This document shows, in pieces, positions 1 to 8,947 of a stretch of 64,000 nt of DNA. Numbering within the stretch: position 1 is the first letter of the stretch; each line of letters opens with the position of its first letter. A program made the translations under genes and the position numbers. The notes under the pieces were generated by a model, which was not told the origin of the DNA, did not search any database, and was given only the letters and a program-made list of their open reading frames with translations. The stretch comes from Herminiimonas contaminans (GTDB taxonomy: Bacteria > Pseudomonadota > Gammaproteobacteria > Burkholderiales > Burkholderiaceae_D): the NCBI RefSeq assembly GCF_015645465.1, contig NZ_JADOEL010000002.1, positions 248,001 to 312,000 on the forward strand, given 5' to 3'.

Positions 1-380
1 CAAGGAGCACCGCGCAGTTCTTTCGGCGCCATGTCCCAGATCGACTTCACGAGCGAACCCAGGCCCATGATGTCCTTGAAACCTTTCGGTGGTTCCGGCT
101 CCTTCAGCATGGCCAGCACGTGGCCAATTTTGCGTAATTCACTCACATCCGTGGCACCCATGCCGAGTGCGACGCGATGCGGTGTCCCGAAAAGATTGCC
201 GAGCACGGGAATCTTTTGACCGGTCGGTTGCTCGAACAGCAGTGCCGGACCAGCAGCCCGCAAAGTGCGGTCGCAGATCTCCGTCATCTCTAAATAAGGC
301 GAAACCGGCACGTTTATGCGCTTAAGTTCGCCCATTTGTTGCAATTGAGAAATGAAGTCGCGTAAATCAGAATATTTCAT
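1..380 (-). CDS. ubiD: UbiD-family 4-hydroxy-3-polyprenylbenzoate decarboxylase (5' part, runs off the window)
   Basis: Translating the minus strand from the ATG at 380 gives an open frame of about 126 residues that runs off the left edge. It begins [19 protein letters not shown] and continues with [20 protein letters not shown] and [17 protein letters not shown], the conserved N-terminal blocks of UbiD. UbiD removes the carboxyl group of 4-hydroxy-3-polyprenylbenzoate in ubiquinone synthesis, using prenylated FMN made by UbiX. Only the N-terminal domain is visible, so the catalytic region cannot be checked. The start is supported by agreement with the usual family N-terminus. The forward open frames in the same stretch are shadows. 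Confidence 0.9.
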   Translation of the reverse strand, partial: MKYSDLRDFISQLQQMGELKRINVPVSPYLEMTEICDRTLRAAGPALLFEQPTGQKIPVLGNLFGTPHRVALGMGATDVSELRKIGHVLAMLKEPEPPKGFKDIMGLGSLVKSIWDMAPKELRGAP

Positions 381-513
381 ATTTTTTTCGCCGTTTTGTA
401 CTTTGGACTTGATTATTCAATTAAAACGCCCAAGTACCTGATTCCTTTGGCTTTTACCGGGTCTGGACTAAAAATGTTAGATTCAAAAGTTATAGAATAT
501 TGATTTTATAGTG

Positions 514-542
514 TTGACTTGATATAAACCGCCTCCTACAAT
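514..542 (+). promoter_or_regulatory. Sigma70-type promoter for the lytic transglycosylase gene
   Basis: TTGACT (514-519) and TACAAT (537-542) are separated by 17 bases, matching the sigma70 consensus at five of six positions in each box. Transcription would begin near 549. No other gene lies between here and 865, so this most likely drives the transglycosylase. Confidence 0.6.
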
Positions 543-548
543 TCGCGC

Positions 549-864
549 AACTTGAAGAGCAGGCCCCGTATTTGAACACCAAACCGGGCAGAAAAGAAAC
601 TCTCTTCATTTCACGGGATCGGGGTCCCACATGACATTTTAGGAGTGTTTTCAAAAGGCGCTTAGCCTTCTCCCCGAAAAAGTTGTTTGCCAAGGGCACC
701 GCTGCAGAATGCGCGACCCTATAAGTAACCAACTCCGACGTTTGCCGTACGCCAAGCGACTGCAAACGATTTCTCTGATTCACGGCATGTGCAGGGTTCT
801 ACGAAATAATTCATTTGTTTTGTGGTGGAGCCCTTTACTTGCCGCGTCAATCCTGGAGTTTTTA
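549..864 (+). other. Long 5' leader of the transglycosylase mRNA
   Basis: If the promoter at 514-542 is used, the mRNA carries about 316 untranslated bases. The reading frame stays open upstream as far as 709, but that part has low-complexity, non-protein-like composition and no Shine-Dalgarno site, so I treat it as leader. It contains small GC-rich hairpin-like segments (for example GGGA...TCCC near 618-632). I recognise no known riboswitch class. The region 381-513 between ubiD and the promoter is AT-rich and holds nothing else I can name. Confidence 0.35.
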
Positions 865-1788
865 ATGTTAAATCGAATTACCTCGGCGATGCGTAAAGCC
901 GCCAAGCAGTCTGCACGACAGGTAATTGCGCATTCAACCGCAATGCGCACTACCAATAACAAAGTCGTCGCAACCGCACGCCACGCCGTCATGGCGCTGG
1001 GTCTGACAGCAATCGCAACCCTGGCTTTGATGTTCTTCAAGCCAGAAGTCGCAGAAAAAATCCAAGCCATCTCGCCGTTCTCGGACGCCGTAGCGGCCAC
1101 ACCATCGGATGATGACCTGTCGCCTATCGCTAACCTGATGGATGATCCAGCCTCGGCTGCAATCGAAGATGCCCCCGTCGTTAGCGCCAATCCGGCCATG
1201 CTGGGCACCGACGTGCAACAGCAACGCGTAACGCAATGGATCTCCAAGCGCTATCGCGTAGCGAACGACGCCACCAATATGCTGGTCTCGGCGGCCTACC
1301 TGACCGCCAAGGAAATCAACCTCGATCCGCTGTTGATCCTGGCTGTGATGGCAATTGAATCGCGCTTTAACCCGTTTGCCGAAAGCCCGGTGGGCGCGCA
1401 AGGCCTGATGCAAGTCATGTCTAAAGTGCATCACGACAAGTTTGCTGAAATGGGCGGCACACAAGCAGCGCTGAACCCGGTTGCCAACATCCGCGTCGGT
1501 TCGCTGATCCTGAAAGAGTACGTCTCACGCGGCGGCTCGGTAGAAGCTGGCCTGAAACGCTATGTAGGCGCTGCAGGCATGGATAGCGACGCTGGTTACG
1601 GCGCCAAAGTCCTGGGCGAGTACGACCGCCTGAAAGCAGTTGCCAGCGGCAAACGTGTTTCCGCTTTTGCAACCATGGCCAGCCGCGCAGCACCAAAAGC
1701 GCAGCCAGTCGTGATCCAGGAAAAGTCGGCAGCACTGGAAGACAAGAACACGCAGAAGCTGGATGGCGATAAATTCACTTCGCTGTAA
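865..1788 (+). CDS. Membrane-anchored lytic transglycosylase, SLT domain
   Basis: A 307-residue protein starting at ATG 865, chosen because GGAG sits 7 bases upstream. A hydrophobic segment near residues 40-56 suggests a signal anchor. The C-terminal half holds the soluble lytic transglycosylase fold: AVMAIESRFNPFAESPVGAQ contains the catalytic Glu (IESRF) and the GAQGLMQV motif. Such enzymes cleave the MurNAc-GlcNAc bond of peptidoglycan and form 1,6-anhydro ends in the periplasm. Residues after about 260 are low-complexity. The gene stands alone between ubiD and an oppositely oriented operon. Whether it serves wall turnover or an envelope machine cannot be told from context. Confidence 0.85.
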   Translation: MLNRITSAMRKAAKQSARQVIAHSTAMRTTNNKVVATARHAVMALGLTAIATLALMFFKPEVAEKIQAISPFSDAVAATPSDDDLSPIANLMDDPASAAIEDAPVVSANPAMLGTDVQQQRVTQWISKRYRVANDATNMLVSAAYLTAKEINLDPLLILAVMAIESRFNPFAESPVGAQGLMQVMSKVHHDKFAEMGGTQAALNPVANIRVGSLILKEYVSRGGSVEAGLKRYVGAAGMDSDAGYGAKVLGEYDRLKAVASGKRVSAFATMASRAAPKAQPVVIQEKSAALEDKNTQKLDGDKFTSL

Positions 1789-1815
1789 TAGCGCTGTAAT
1801 AGTAGATGCATCAAT

Positions 1816-1843
1816 AAAAAAGGAGCCTCAGGCTCCTTTTTTT
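1816..1843 (+). terminator. Bidirectional intrinsic terminator
   Basis: AGGAGCC-TCA-GGCTCCT flanked by an A-run and a T-run. The symmetry lets it stop both the transglycosylase transcript and the minus-strand riboflavin operon ending at 1869. Confidence 0.85.
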
Positions 1844-1868
1844 ACGTCTGCACTATCAGCACATCGAC

Positions 1869-3086
1869 TCAGGATTTCACATGCTGCTCGCGAAATGCCT
1901 TTAACCGTGCCACCGCTTCCTGCAGATTCTCCATCGAAGTCGCATACGAAACGCGCACATACTGATGCGCAGTAGACGGACCGAAGTCCAGCCCCGGCAC
2001 GATCACCACGCCCGCCTTATTCAATATATCCACCGTCAGCTGATCTGCATCGTCAGACCAGGCGCTGCAATCAGCATACACATAGAAAGCACCATCCGGC
2101 ATGACCGGCACCTTGAAGCCCAACCCTTCCAGCGCCGGTACTATATAGTCGCGGCGGCGCTGGAACTCAGCCTTGCGCGCTTCATAGATAGCCAATGCTT
2201 CCGGCTGGAAGCAAGCCAGCCCCGCATGTTGCGCCAGGCTCGATGCGCAGATGAACAGGTTCTGCGCCAGCTTTTCGATAGGCTGCACCAGCTCCGGCGG
2301 CACTACCAGCCAGCCCAAACGCCAGCCGGTCATATTGAAGTACTTCGAAAAACTATTAATCACGATGACATCGCTACCCAGCGACAAGGCCGAGAACGGC
2401 TCGGCGTCATAGCGCAAACCGTTATAAATCTCATCGACGATGGTAAAGCCCTGCTTGCTACGTACAGTCTCGACGATCTTGCGCAACTCACCCGCCTCTA
2501 TCGAGGTACCGGTCGGATTCGATGGCGAAGCCAGCAATACACCGCGCGTCTGCTCACACCAGTTTTGCTCAACCATCTCAGCCGACAACTGGAAACGATG
2601 CTCGGGACCACTGGCTATCATTTTGGCCCGGCCGTCAAAGGCCGCGACAAAGTGGCGATTGCACGGATAAGACGGGTCCGACATCAGGACTTGCGCATCC
2701 TTTTCCACCAAGGCAGCACATGCCAGCAACAAGGCCGCCGAGGCACCCGCCGTCACGATGATGCGCGCAGGATCGACTTCGACGCCATAGACAGTCTGAT
2801 AATGCGCCGCGATAGCCGACCGCAATTCAGGCAAGCCGGTAGCCGACGTGTATTGCAATTTGCCATCCGCCATCGCGCGCGTCGCCGCGTCTATGACCGG
2901 CTGCGCCGCCGTGAAGTCCGGCTCGCCTATGCCCATGTGGATGATGTGTCGCCCTTGCCGCTCCAGCTCGGCCGCCATCTTCGCCAGCTCCATGACATGG
3001 AAAGGCGCGATGTTTTGCAGACGGGAGGCAAGTTGTGCGAGATGCGAAGACAAAGCAGATTCCTCAATGAAAACCGCCACCGGCAT
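1869..3086 (-). CDS. Class I/II PLP-dependent aminotransferase
   Basis: A 405-residue fold-type I aminotransferase of the aspartate aminotransferase superfamily. Visible marks are the substrate-loop GIGEPDF (52-58), SPSNPTG with the conserved Asn (about 190), VDEIY (Asp 218, Tyr 221), the PLP lysine in SFSKYF (Lys 248) and MTGWRLGW. The amino donor and acceptor cannot be read from sequence. It is the last gene of the ribBX-ribH-nusB group, 78 bases after nusB. The ATG at 3086 has a weak ribosome site. A TTG at 3053 preceded by GAGGAA at good spacing would give a protein starting at SSHLAQLASR, which fits the family better, so the true start is uncertain. Confidence 0.85.
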   Translation of the reverse strand: MPVAVFIEESALSSHLAQLASRLQNIAPFHVMELAKMAAELERQGRHIIHMGIGEPDFTAAQPVIDAATRAMADGKLQYTSATGLPELRSAIAAHYQTVYGVEVDPARIIVTAGASAALLLACAALVEKDAQVLMSDPSYPCNRHFVAAFDGRAKMIASGPEHRFQLSAEMVEQNWCEQTRGVLLASPSNPTGTSIEAGELRKIVETVRSKQGFTIVDEIYNGLRYDAEPFSALSLGSDVIVINSFSKYFNMTGWRLGWLVVPPELVQPIEKLAQNLFICASSLAQHAGLACFQPEALAIYEARKAEFQRRRDYIVPALEGLGFKVPVMPDGAFYVYADCSAWSDDADQLTVDILNKAGVVIVPGLDFGPSTAHQYVRVSYATSMENLQEAVARLKAFREQHVKS

Positions 3087-3164
3087 CCGTTACAGCCTGA
3101 AATGAGGCTAACGGAGCAGGTGGCGACCGAACTTACTGACTATATAAATAGCGGAAGTGTGTGA

Positions 3165-3635
3165 TCAGCCTTTGCGTCCGGCGTTGATTTCCACTTCGCG
3201 CGCGCTGACAGCAAACTTATCCAGCACGCCATTCACATATTTATGGCCGTCTATGCCGCCAAAGGATTTGGTCAGCTCAACTGCTTCGTTGATGACTACC
3301 TTGTACGGGATTTCGATGTGATTCTTCAATTCAAACGCGCCTATCAGCAAAGCGGCGTGCTCTACTGGCGACAACGCCGAAATTTCACGGTCTATCAATG
3401 GTGCCAGGCCGGCGCGCAATTCGCCGACTTGCTTGACGGTGCCATACAGCAGCGCGTCGAAATGCTCAGCGTCAGCCTTGTCGAAACCATGGGCCTGGCG
3501 GATATGCGTTTCAATCACGCGTACATCTTCATTATTCAGCAGCCATTGATACAGGCCTTGCAAGGCAAATTCACGGGCGCGATGACGCGGCGTACGGTTT
3601 TTGCTCGGATTAGCGTGGTCGGTTTTTTGGGTCAT
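3165..3635 (-). CDS. nusB: Transcription antitermination factor NusB
   Basis: 156 residues, the usual NusB length. The N-terminal [16 protein letters not shown], the central [17 protein letters not shown] and the C-terminal [19 protein letters not shown] blocks are typical. NusB binds NusE (ribosomal protein S10) and boxA RNA during antitermination of rRNA operons. It lies 103 bases downstream of ribH, the widespread ribH-nusB arrangement, and probably shares its transcript. Confidence 0.97.
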   Translation of the reverse strand: MTQKTDHANPSKNRTPRHRAREFALQGLYQWLLNNEDVRVIETHIRQAHGFDKADAEHFDALLYGTVKQVGELRAGLAPLIDREISALSPVEHAALLIGAFELKNHIEIPYKVVINEAVELTKSFGGIDGHKYVNGVLDKFAVSAREVEINAGRKG

Positions 3636-3738
3636 GGCTCACAAACAGCGCACCTGCATATATATAGAAGCCAGGCGCGCATCAAAGGTTAACAATACTT
3701 GCGCCGCATGCCTGCTGCGCAGTTCTTAAGGTGCAGGA

Positions 3739-4227
3739 TTACTGCTGGTCGTCGGCGGCGTCAGCCAGGTCTTCCAGCGCGATCGTCAGGTTCGCCATTT
3801 CAACTGCGACACGAGCCGCGTCCGCGCCTTTTTCTTCCATCCGTGCTTCAGCCTGCTCGTCGGTGTCGGTGGTCAGCACTGCATTCGCGATCGGCAAGCC
3901 GAAGTCGAGGCCTACGCGGGTGATGCCAGCGCCGGATTCGTTCGAGACCAGCTCGAAGTGGTAAGTCTCACCACGAATCACCGCACCGATAGCGATCAGC
4001 GCATCGAACTGCAGGGTTTCAGCCATTTTGCGCAGGGCCAATGGGATTTCCAGCGCGCCCGGCACCGTGACATGCAAGACATCTTCGTCTTCGACACCCA
4101 GGTGTTTCAACTCAGCCAGGCAAGAAGCCAGCAAACCGTGGCATACATCCTGATTGAAACGCGCCTGCACGATACCGATGCGCAAACCCTGTCCTGCCAA
4201 ATTCATTTCGTAGCTGCCTACTGTCAT
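3739..4227 (-). CDS. ribH: 6,7-dimethyl-8-ribityllumazine synthase
   Basis: About 162 residues. RibH condenses 5-amino-6-ribitylamino-uracil with 3,4-dihydroxy-2-butanone 4-phosphate, the penultimate step of riboflavin synthesis. The sequence shows VQARFNQDV near the N-terminus, [10 protein letters not shown] and [14 protein letters not shown], which carries the catalytic His region. I chose ATG 4227 because AAGGGGA lies at proper distance; the in-frame ATG at 4242 overlaps that ribosome site. It follows ribBX by 116 bases and precedes nusB, so substrate supply and use are encoded side by side. Confidence 0.96.
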   Translation of the reverse strand: MTVGSYEMNLAGQGLRIGIVQARFNQDVCHGLLASCLAELKHLGVEDEDVLHVTVPGALEIPLALRKMAETLQFDALIAIGAVIRGETYHFELVSNESGAGITRVGLDFGLPIANAVLTTDTDEQAEARMEEKGADAARVAVEMANLTIALEDLADAADDQQ

Positions 4228-4343
4228 GGTGTTCCCCTTCATGCGACTAGCGCGTTTAATTCAACTAATTCTTTTCGACTTTACTACCAGCACCAACAAG
4301 TTATTGAAATGATTGCTCAATTCAATAAAATTTGAACGAATGT

Positions 4344-5456
4344 TCAATCGTCTGTGCGCGCTTGATAACCAGTCACTTCCAGATCAAAACCGGCCATCGA
4401 AGGCATCTTGCGCTGGTTCGCCAGCAGCTTCATCTTACCTACCGACAGATCCTTCAGGATTTGTGCGCCTATACCGTAGGTACGCAAATCCATATGGGCC
4501 GCACGTTGTTGCGGGCGCGTTTCCGGATTGTTCAGTGCCTCGAACTGGGCAAAAAACTCATCGGCCGATTCTTCGCAATTGAGCAAGACCATTACACCGC
4601 GCTCGGATTGCTTGATCGCCGCCATCGCCGAAGCCAGGTTCCACGAGTGGGTAGTCGCCTTGGTTTCCAGCCAGTCCAGCACCGACACCGGTTGATGCAC
4701 ACGCACCAGGGTTTCCTTGTCTGCCGAAATATCGCCATGCACCAGCGCCAGATGCGCACCGCCGCTAGGCTTGTCACGATAGACGATAGTCTTGAAGCTG
4801 CCGTACACGGTTTCCATCGTACGCTCGCCGACGCGGTCGACGATGGTTTCGTGCTGGCTGCGGTAGTGGATCAGGTCGGCAATGGTGCCGATTTTTAAAT
4901 CATGTTCTTTGGCGAATTCAATCAAATCCGGCAGGCGCGCCATGGTGCCGTCGTCTTTCATGATTTCGCAAATCACCGCTGCCGGGGTCAGGCCTGCCAG
5001 TTCGGCGAAGTCACAACCTGCTTCGGTATGACCGGCACGCATCAGCACACCGCCCTTTTGCGCTTTCAGCGGGAAGATGTGACCCGGCTGCACAATATCG
5101 GATGGCTTGGCATTTTTGGCAACGGCGACCTGGATGGTCTTGGCGCGATCCGCTGCCGAGATACCGGTGGTCACGCCTTCGGCCGCCTCGATAGAGACAG
5201 TGAAGTTGGTGCCGTAAGAGGTCCCGTTGCGCGTTGTCATCATGGTCAGCGCCAGCTGGTCGCAACGCTCTTCAGTCAGCGTCAGGCAAACCAGGCCGCG
5301 GCCGAACTTGGCCATGAAATTGATCGCTTCCGGGGTCACGAACTCGGCGGCCAATACCAGGTCGCCTTCGTTTTCACGGTCTTCTTCGTCGACCAGAATC
5401 ACCATGCGACCGGCACGCAATTCGGTAACGATTTCTTGGGTAGTTGAAATGGACAT
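4344..5456 (-). CDS. ribBX: RibBX: DHBP synthase fused to a degenerate GTP cyclohydrolase II-like domain
   Basis: 370 residues. The N-terminal domain (about 1-200) is a complete 3,4-dihydroxy-2-butanone 4-phosphate synthase: [11 protein letters not shown] at 23-33 (acidic metal site) and [17 protein letters not shown]. It makes the four-carbon unit from ribulose 5-phosphate for RibH. The C-terminal part (about 205-370) aligns with GTP cyclohydrolase II, but the zinc motif CxxGD...RCDC is replaced by [10 protein letters not shown] and only one Cys remains in the domain. This matches the RibBX variant described for Proteobacteria, so GTP cyclohydrolase II activity is not expected here. I looked for an FMN riboswitch in the 146-base upstream gap and did not see its conserved blocks. 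A TAAAAT box lies just upstream of the start. Confidence 0.92.
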   Translation of the reverse strand: MSISTTQEIVTELRAGRMVILVDEEDRENEGDLVLAAEFVTPEAINFMAKFGRGLVCLTLTEERCDQLALTMMTTRNGTSYGTNFTVSIEAAEGVTTGISAADRAKTIQVAVAKNAKPSDIVQPGHIFPLKAQKGGVLMRAGHTEAGCDFAELAGLTPAAVICEIMKDDGTMARLPDLIEFAKEHDLKIGTIADLIHYRSQHETIVDRVGERTMETVYGSFKTIVYRDKPSGGAHLALVHGDISADKETLVRVHQPVSVLDWLETKATTHSWNLASAMAAIKQSERGVMVLLNCEESADEFFAQFEALNNPETRPQQRAAHMDLRTYGIGAQILKDLSVGKMKLLANQRKMPSMAGFDLEVTGYQARTDD

Positions 5457-5580
5457 AGATAATCTCGGAGTAGGCCGCTATTTTAAAGGATTTGCGCCCT
5501 TCCAGACCGCCAATTGACGGATCAATTACACATCCGGCAAGCAAACGGCCAGGCATGGGCTGATTTGACCCATGCAGCAG

Positions 5581-5596
5581 GTGTTGCGTGCAACAC
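5581..5596. promoter_or_regulatory. Palindrome GTGTTGC-NN-GCAACAC upstream of ribBX
   Basis: GTGTTGC-GT-GCAACAC, a perfect 7-2-7 palindrome about 125-140 bases before the ribBX start. The same arms occur at 15355-15370 in the leuA leader, with CC at the centre. It could be a protein operator or an RNA hairpin; no T-run follows on either strand. Confidence 0.4.
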
Positions 5597-5602
5597 AACC
5601 CC

Positions 5603-6517
5603 CTACCAGGAATCGCCCAACTCCGACAGGTGCGATGCAAAGCGCGCACTCATGAAATCAACAAAAGCCGTCACCTTGGCAGACAGGTTCAGGCGCTCCG
5701 GGTAGACCGCATAGATATCCGAAGGCGGCAGACTCCAGTCCGCCAACACCTCGACCAGCCGCCCCGAACGCAAATAAGCCGCCACATCCCATTGCGAACG
5801 CATCAGGATGCCATGTCCGGCCAGCGCCCAGGCCAGTGTGGCTTCGCCATCATTGCTGCTCAGCGCGCCACGCACCTTGATGCTTTCCTGCCGCTTGCCA
5901 CGGTGCAAATGCCAGCTGCCATAGGCGGCATCATTCTCGCGCAACACGATGCATTGCTGTTTCTGCAAGTCGCGCGGTACCGAGGGCTGGCCATGACGCT
6001 TGATGTAGGCGGGTGCCGCGCACAGCAGGCGGCGGTTGGAAGCAATCTTGCGCGCAATAATGCGGGCGTCCGGCATCTCGCCTATCCGTATGCCGACGTC
6101 GTAAGCCTGGTCTATCAGGTTCACAGGCCGGTCGGACAGCTGCAGCTGCACCTCTATTTCCGGATATTTTGCGATGAAGTCGGATACCGCCGGCACGATG
6201 TGTTTGCGCCCGAAACCAAAGCTGGCATTGATGCGCAGCAAGCCTTTGGGCACGGCCCGGCTGCGACTGACGGTACGCTCCAGCTCCTCGATCTCGGACA
6301 GGATGCGCGCACCCTCGGCCAGGTAGATCTCACCTTCATGCGTCACGCTCATGGTGCGGGTGGTGCGATTCAGCAAGCGCACACCCAGCCGCTGCTCCAG
6401 ATTGGCCAGCCGCTTGGTCACCGCCGGCGGCGTCACGCCCAGCTCACGCGCGACCGCAGCCAGGCTGCCCTGCTTTACCAGGACTGAGAAAAACGCCAGA
6501 TCAGAGAGCTCATTCAT
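5603..6517 (-). CDS. LysR-family transcriptional regulator
   Basis: 304 residues. The N-terminal winged helix-turn-helix is clear (SLAAVARELGVTPPAVTKRL, then LEQRLGVRLLNRTTRTM). The rest is a LysR substrate-binding domain ending in WSLPPSDIYAVYPERL, typical of the large DsdC/CrgA-like subgroup. It is divergent from the hydrolase-leuCD genes starting at 6622, with 104 AT-rich bases between. By the usual LysR logic it probably controls that operon. The inducer is unknown. It is followed on the same strand by ribBX but need not share its transcript. Confidence 0.92.
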   Translation of the reverse strand: MNELSDLAFFSVLVKQGSLAAVARELGVTPPAVTKRLANLEQRLGVRLLNRTTRTMSVTHEGEIYLAEGARILSEIEELERTVSRSRAVPKGLLRINASFGFGRKHIVPAVSDFIAKYPEIEVQLQLSDRPVNLIDQAYDVGIRIGEMPDARIIARKIASNRRLLCAAPAYIKRHGQPSVPRDLQKQQCIVLRENDAAYGSWHLHRGKRQESIKVRGALSSNDGEATLAWALAGHGILMRSQWDVAAYLRSGRLVEVLADWSLPPSDIYAVYPERLNLSAKVTAFVDFMSARFASHLSELGDSW

Positions 6518-6621
6518 TATTAAATTAAAAGAAATAATAGACTGAATAAAGATGAATTATATGCCGCTTTAACAGCTATACAATCCTCTACACGATAAGC
6601 CGCCGCCGTCAGGAGTCAACT

Positions 6622-7518
6622 ATGTTAGAAGGGTTTCCAGGATTCGCTGGATTTGAACGACACACCGCAGAAGTCAACGGTGTCAGGATCGCCTACATCA
6701 AAGGCGGCAGCGGCCCCGCACTGCTCCTGCTGCACGGTCACCCACAAACCCATGTGATCTGGCACAAAGTTGCCCAGACCCTGGCGCAGCACTACACCGT
6801 CATCGCCAGCGACCTGCGCGGCTATGGCGACAGCGACAAACCGCAAGGCTTGCCCGACCACAGCAATTACTCAAAACGCGTAATGGGTGTAGACCAGATC
6901 AAATTGATGGCGCATCTGGGCTTCGATCAATTCCTGTTGATGGGACATGATCGCGGTGGCCGCGTCGCCTATCGCATGGCACTCGATCATCCGGAAGTCA
7001 TACGCAAGCTGGTGGTGCTCGACGTCGCCCCTACCCTCGCCATGTATGAAAAAGCAAATCGCGCCTTCGCCACCGCTTACTACCACTGGTTCTTCCTGAC
7101 GCGCCCGGCACCATTCCCGGAAACACTGATCAACTCGCATCCGGACGTCTACCTGCAACACACCATCGCCGGACGCAGCGCCGGGATGAAGCCATTTACA
7201 CCTGAAGCCTATGCCGAATACCTGCGCTGTCTGCGCGACCCGGCCACCATACACGGCATTTGCGAAGACTATCGCGCCAGCGCCGGCATAGACCTCGAAC
7301 ACGAACGGGAAGACCTCGCCGCCGGTAACAAGATACAAGCACCTATGCTGACCTTGTGGGGCAAACATGGCGTGATCGAACAATGCTTCCAGCCACTCGA
7401 AGAATGGCAGCACCTCGCCGCCAAGGTACACGGCCATGCGCTCGATTGCGGCCACTACATACCGGAAGACGAGCCGCAGCTCTTGCTCGATGAAGTGCTG
7501 CCCTTCCTCTCCAACTAA
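6622..7518 (+). CDS. Alpha/beta hydrolase of the fluoroacetate/haloacetate dehalogenase type
   Basis: 298 residues. The fold shows LLLLHGHPQTH (oxyanion loop) and GHDRGGR, where the nucleophile is Asp 110 rather than Ser. Asp 134 (VVLDVAP) and His 278 (DCGHYIPE) complete the triad, and His 155-Trp 156 in YYHWFFL match the halide-binding pair of fluoroacetate dehalogenases. HGICEDYRA is also a family signature. Expected reaction: hydrolysis of a 2-haloacid to the hydroxyacid; epoxide hydrolases of this clan are the alternative. AGGAG precedes the ATG. The gene leads a transcript with leuC and leuD homologues (22-base gap), suggesting its natural substrate enters a hydroxyacid dehydration pathway. 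Confidence 0.85.
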   Translation: MLEGFPGFAGFERHTAEVNGVRIAYIKGGSGPALLLLHGHPQTHVIWHKVAQTLAQHYTVIASDLRGYGDSDKPQGLPDHSNYSKRVMGVDQIKLMAHLGFDQFLLMGHDRGGRVAYRMALDHPEVIRKLVVLDVAPTLAMYEKANRAFATAYYHWFFLTRPAPFPETLINSHPDVYLQHTIAGRSAGMKPFTPEAYAEYLRCLRDPATIHGICEDYRASAGIDLEHEREDLAAGNKIQAPMLTLWGKHGVIEQCFQPLEEWQHLAAKVHGHALDCGHYIPEDEPQLLLDEVLPFLSN

Positions 7519-7540
7519 GCACCAGCCAAGAACACGCACC

Positions 7541-8947
7541 ATGTCTACACGCACGCTATACCAAAAACTGGTGGACTCGCACACAGTCAGCCGTCTCGAT
7601 ACACAGCACGTGCTGCTGTATGTCGACCTGCACATCATGAATGAATACACCAGCCCGCAAGCCTTCGCCGGTTTAAAGGCTCAGGGACGCACAGTGCTGC
7701 GCCCGCGCCAGCAACTGGCCGTCGTCTCGCACATCATTCCTACCCATCCTGTACAGGTCGGCCAACGTGTCATCTTCGATCCGCCATCTGCGCTGCAGGC
7801 CAGCAACCTGAAAAAGAATTGCCGCGAATACGGCATCAAGCTGCTCGATACCAACGATGCCGAACAAGGGATAGAACACATCATCGCGCCGGAACACGGC
7901 TGGGTCCGTCCGGGCATGGTGGTGCTGTGCGGCGATAGCCACACCACGACTTATGGCGCACTGGGCGCACTCGGTTTCGGCATCGGTACCTCAGAAGTCG
8001 AACATATACTTGCGACGCAGACCCTGGTCTATCGCCTCGCCGATAACATGCGCATACGCGTCGATGGCACTTTACCTGTCGGCACTTCGGTCAAGGATCT
8101 GGTCTTGCTCATCATCAGCCGTATCGGTGCACAAGGCGCACGCGGCTATGCGGTGGAATTCTGCGGCAGCACCATAGATGCACTGTCGGCAGAAGCACGC
8201 ATGACCTTATGCAATATGGCAGTCGAAGCCGGTGCGCGTGCCGCATTGATACGTCCCGATGCAACGACCTTTGCTTACATCCGCGAACACGCGCTCGAAC
8301 TCGACGAAGCTGCGTTTGCACAGGCGCAGCAAGACTGGCTGACACTGTACTCAGATCAGGATGCACAGTTTGAAGCTGACCATCATTTCAACGCCACTGA
8401 AGTCGCACCCTACATCACCTGGGGTACCAGCCCGGATCAGGCGATACCGGTCGACGGCCACATACCGGACACCGCACACAACGACAACAAGGCACTGCAC
8501 TACATGGGCTTGTCCGCTGGCGCATCCTTGCTCGGCATGCCGATAGAACGCGTCTTCATCGGCTCCTGCACCAATGGTCGCATCGAAGACTTGCGTAGCG
8601 CCGCCAGCATCATCGCCGGTCGCCATGTCGCCAAAGGCGTACGTGCAATGGTGGTACCAGGTTCCGGTACAGTGCGACGCCAGGCCGAACAGGAAGGCCT
8701 GGCCGATATTTTCATCAAAGCCGGTTTTGAATGGCGCCAGCCAGGTTGCTCGATGTGCCTGGCAATGAATGACGATGTGCTGACACCGGGTGAGCGCTGT
8801 GCGTCGACCACCAATCGTAACTTCGAAGGACGCCAGGGACGCGAAGGCCGCACCCATTTAATGAGTCCGGCGATGGCGGCAGCAGCAGCGATACGCGGCT
8901 GCATCTCGGATGTACGTGAACTGGATAAGGAGCTGGCCCATGTCTGA
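7541..8947 (+). CDS. leuC: 3-isopropylmalate dehydratase-type large subunit (LeuC family)
   Basis: 468 residues from ATG 7541, beginning TRTLYQKLVDSHTVSRL. The [4Fe-4S] ligands are visible as Cys 343 (FIGSCTNGR), Cys 403 and Cys 406 (GCSMCLAMN). These hydro-lyases isomerise or dehydrate 2- or 3-hydroxy dicarboxylates together with a LeuD small subunit. It overlaps leuD by 8 bases, so translation is probably coupled. Because it sits with a dehalogenase and a LysR gene, and not with leuA (15.6 kb) or leuB, it may be a paralogue acting on another substrate such as citraconate or malate-like acids. Leucine synthesis remains possible. Confidence 0.88.
   Translation: MSTRTLYQKLVDSHTVSRLDTQHVLLYVDLHIMNEYTSPQAFAGLKAQGRTVLRPRQQLAVVSHIIPTHPVQVGQRVIFDPPSALQASNLKKNCREYGIKLLDTNDAEQGIEHIIAPEHGWVRPGMVVLCGDSHTTTYGALGALGFGIGTSEVEHILATQTLVYRLADNMRIRVDGTLPVGTSVKDLVLLIISRIGAQGARGYAVEFCGSTIDALSAEARMTLCNMAVEAGARAALIRPDATTFAYIREHALELDEAAFAQAQQDWLTLYSDQDAQFEADHHFNATEVAPYITWGTSPDQAIPVDGHIPDTAHNDNKALHYMGLSAGASLLGMPIERVFIGSCTNGRIEDLRSAASIIAGRHVAKGVRAMVVPGSGTVRRQAEQEGLADIFIKAGFEWRQPGCSMCLAMNDDVLTPGERCASTTNRNFEGRQGREGRTHLMSPAMAAAAAIRGCISDVRELDKELAHV

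Noticed and set aside
1965-3164. Long forward open frame opposite the aminotransferase
   Set aside because: It is the antisense shadow of a gene with clear catalytic motifs; its protein is rich in Arg, His and Gln without domain-like order.
5457-5602. FMN riboswitch before ribBX
   Set aside because: None of the conserved RFN blocks (AGGGGC...GGGTGAAATTCC-like segments) was visible in this short gap.
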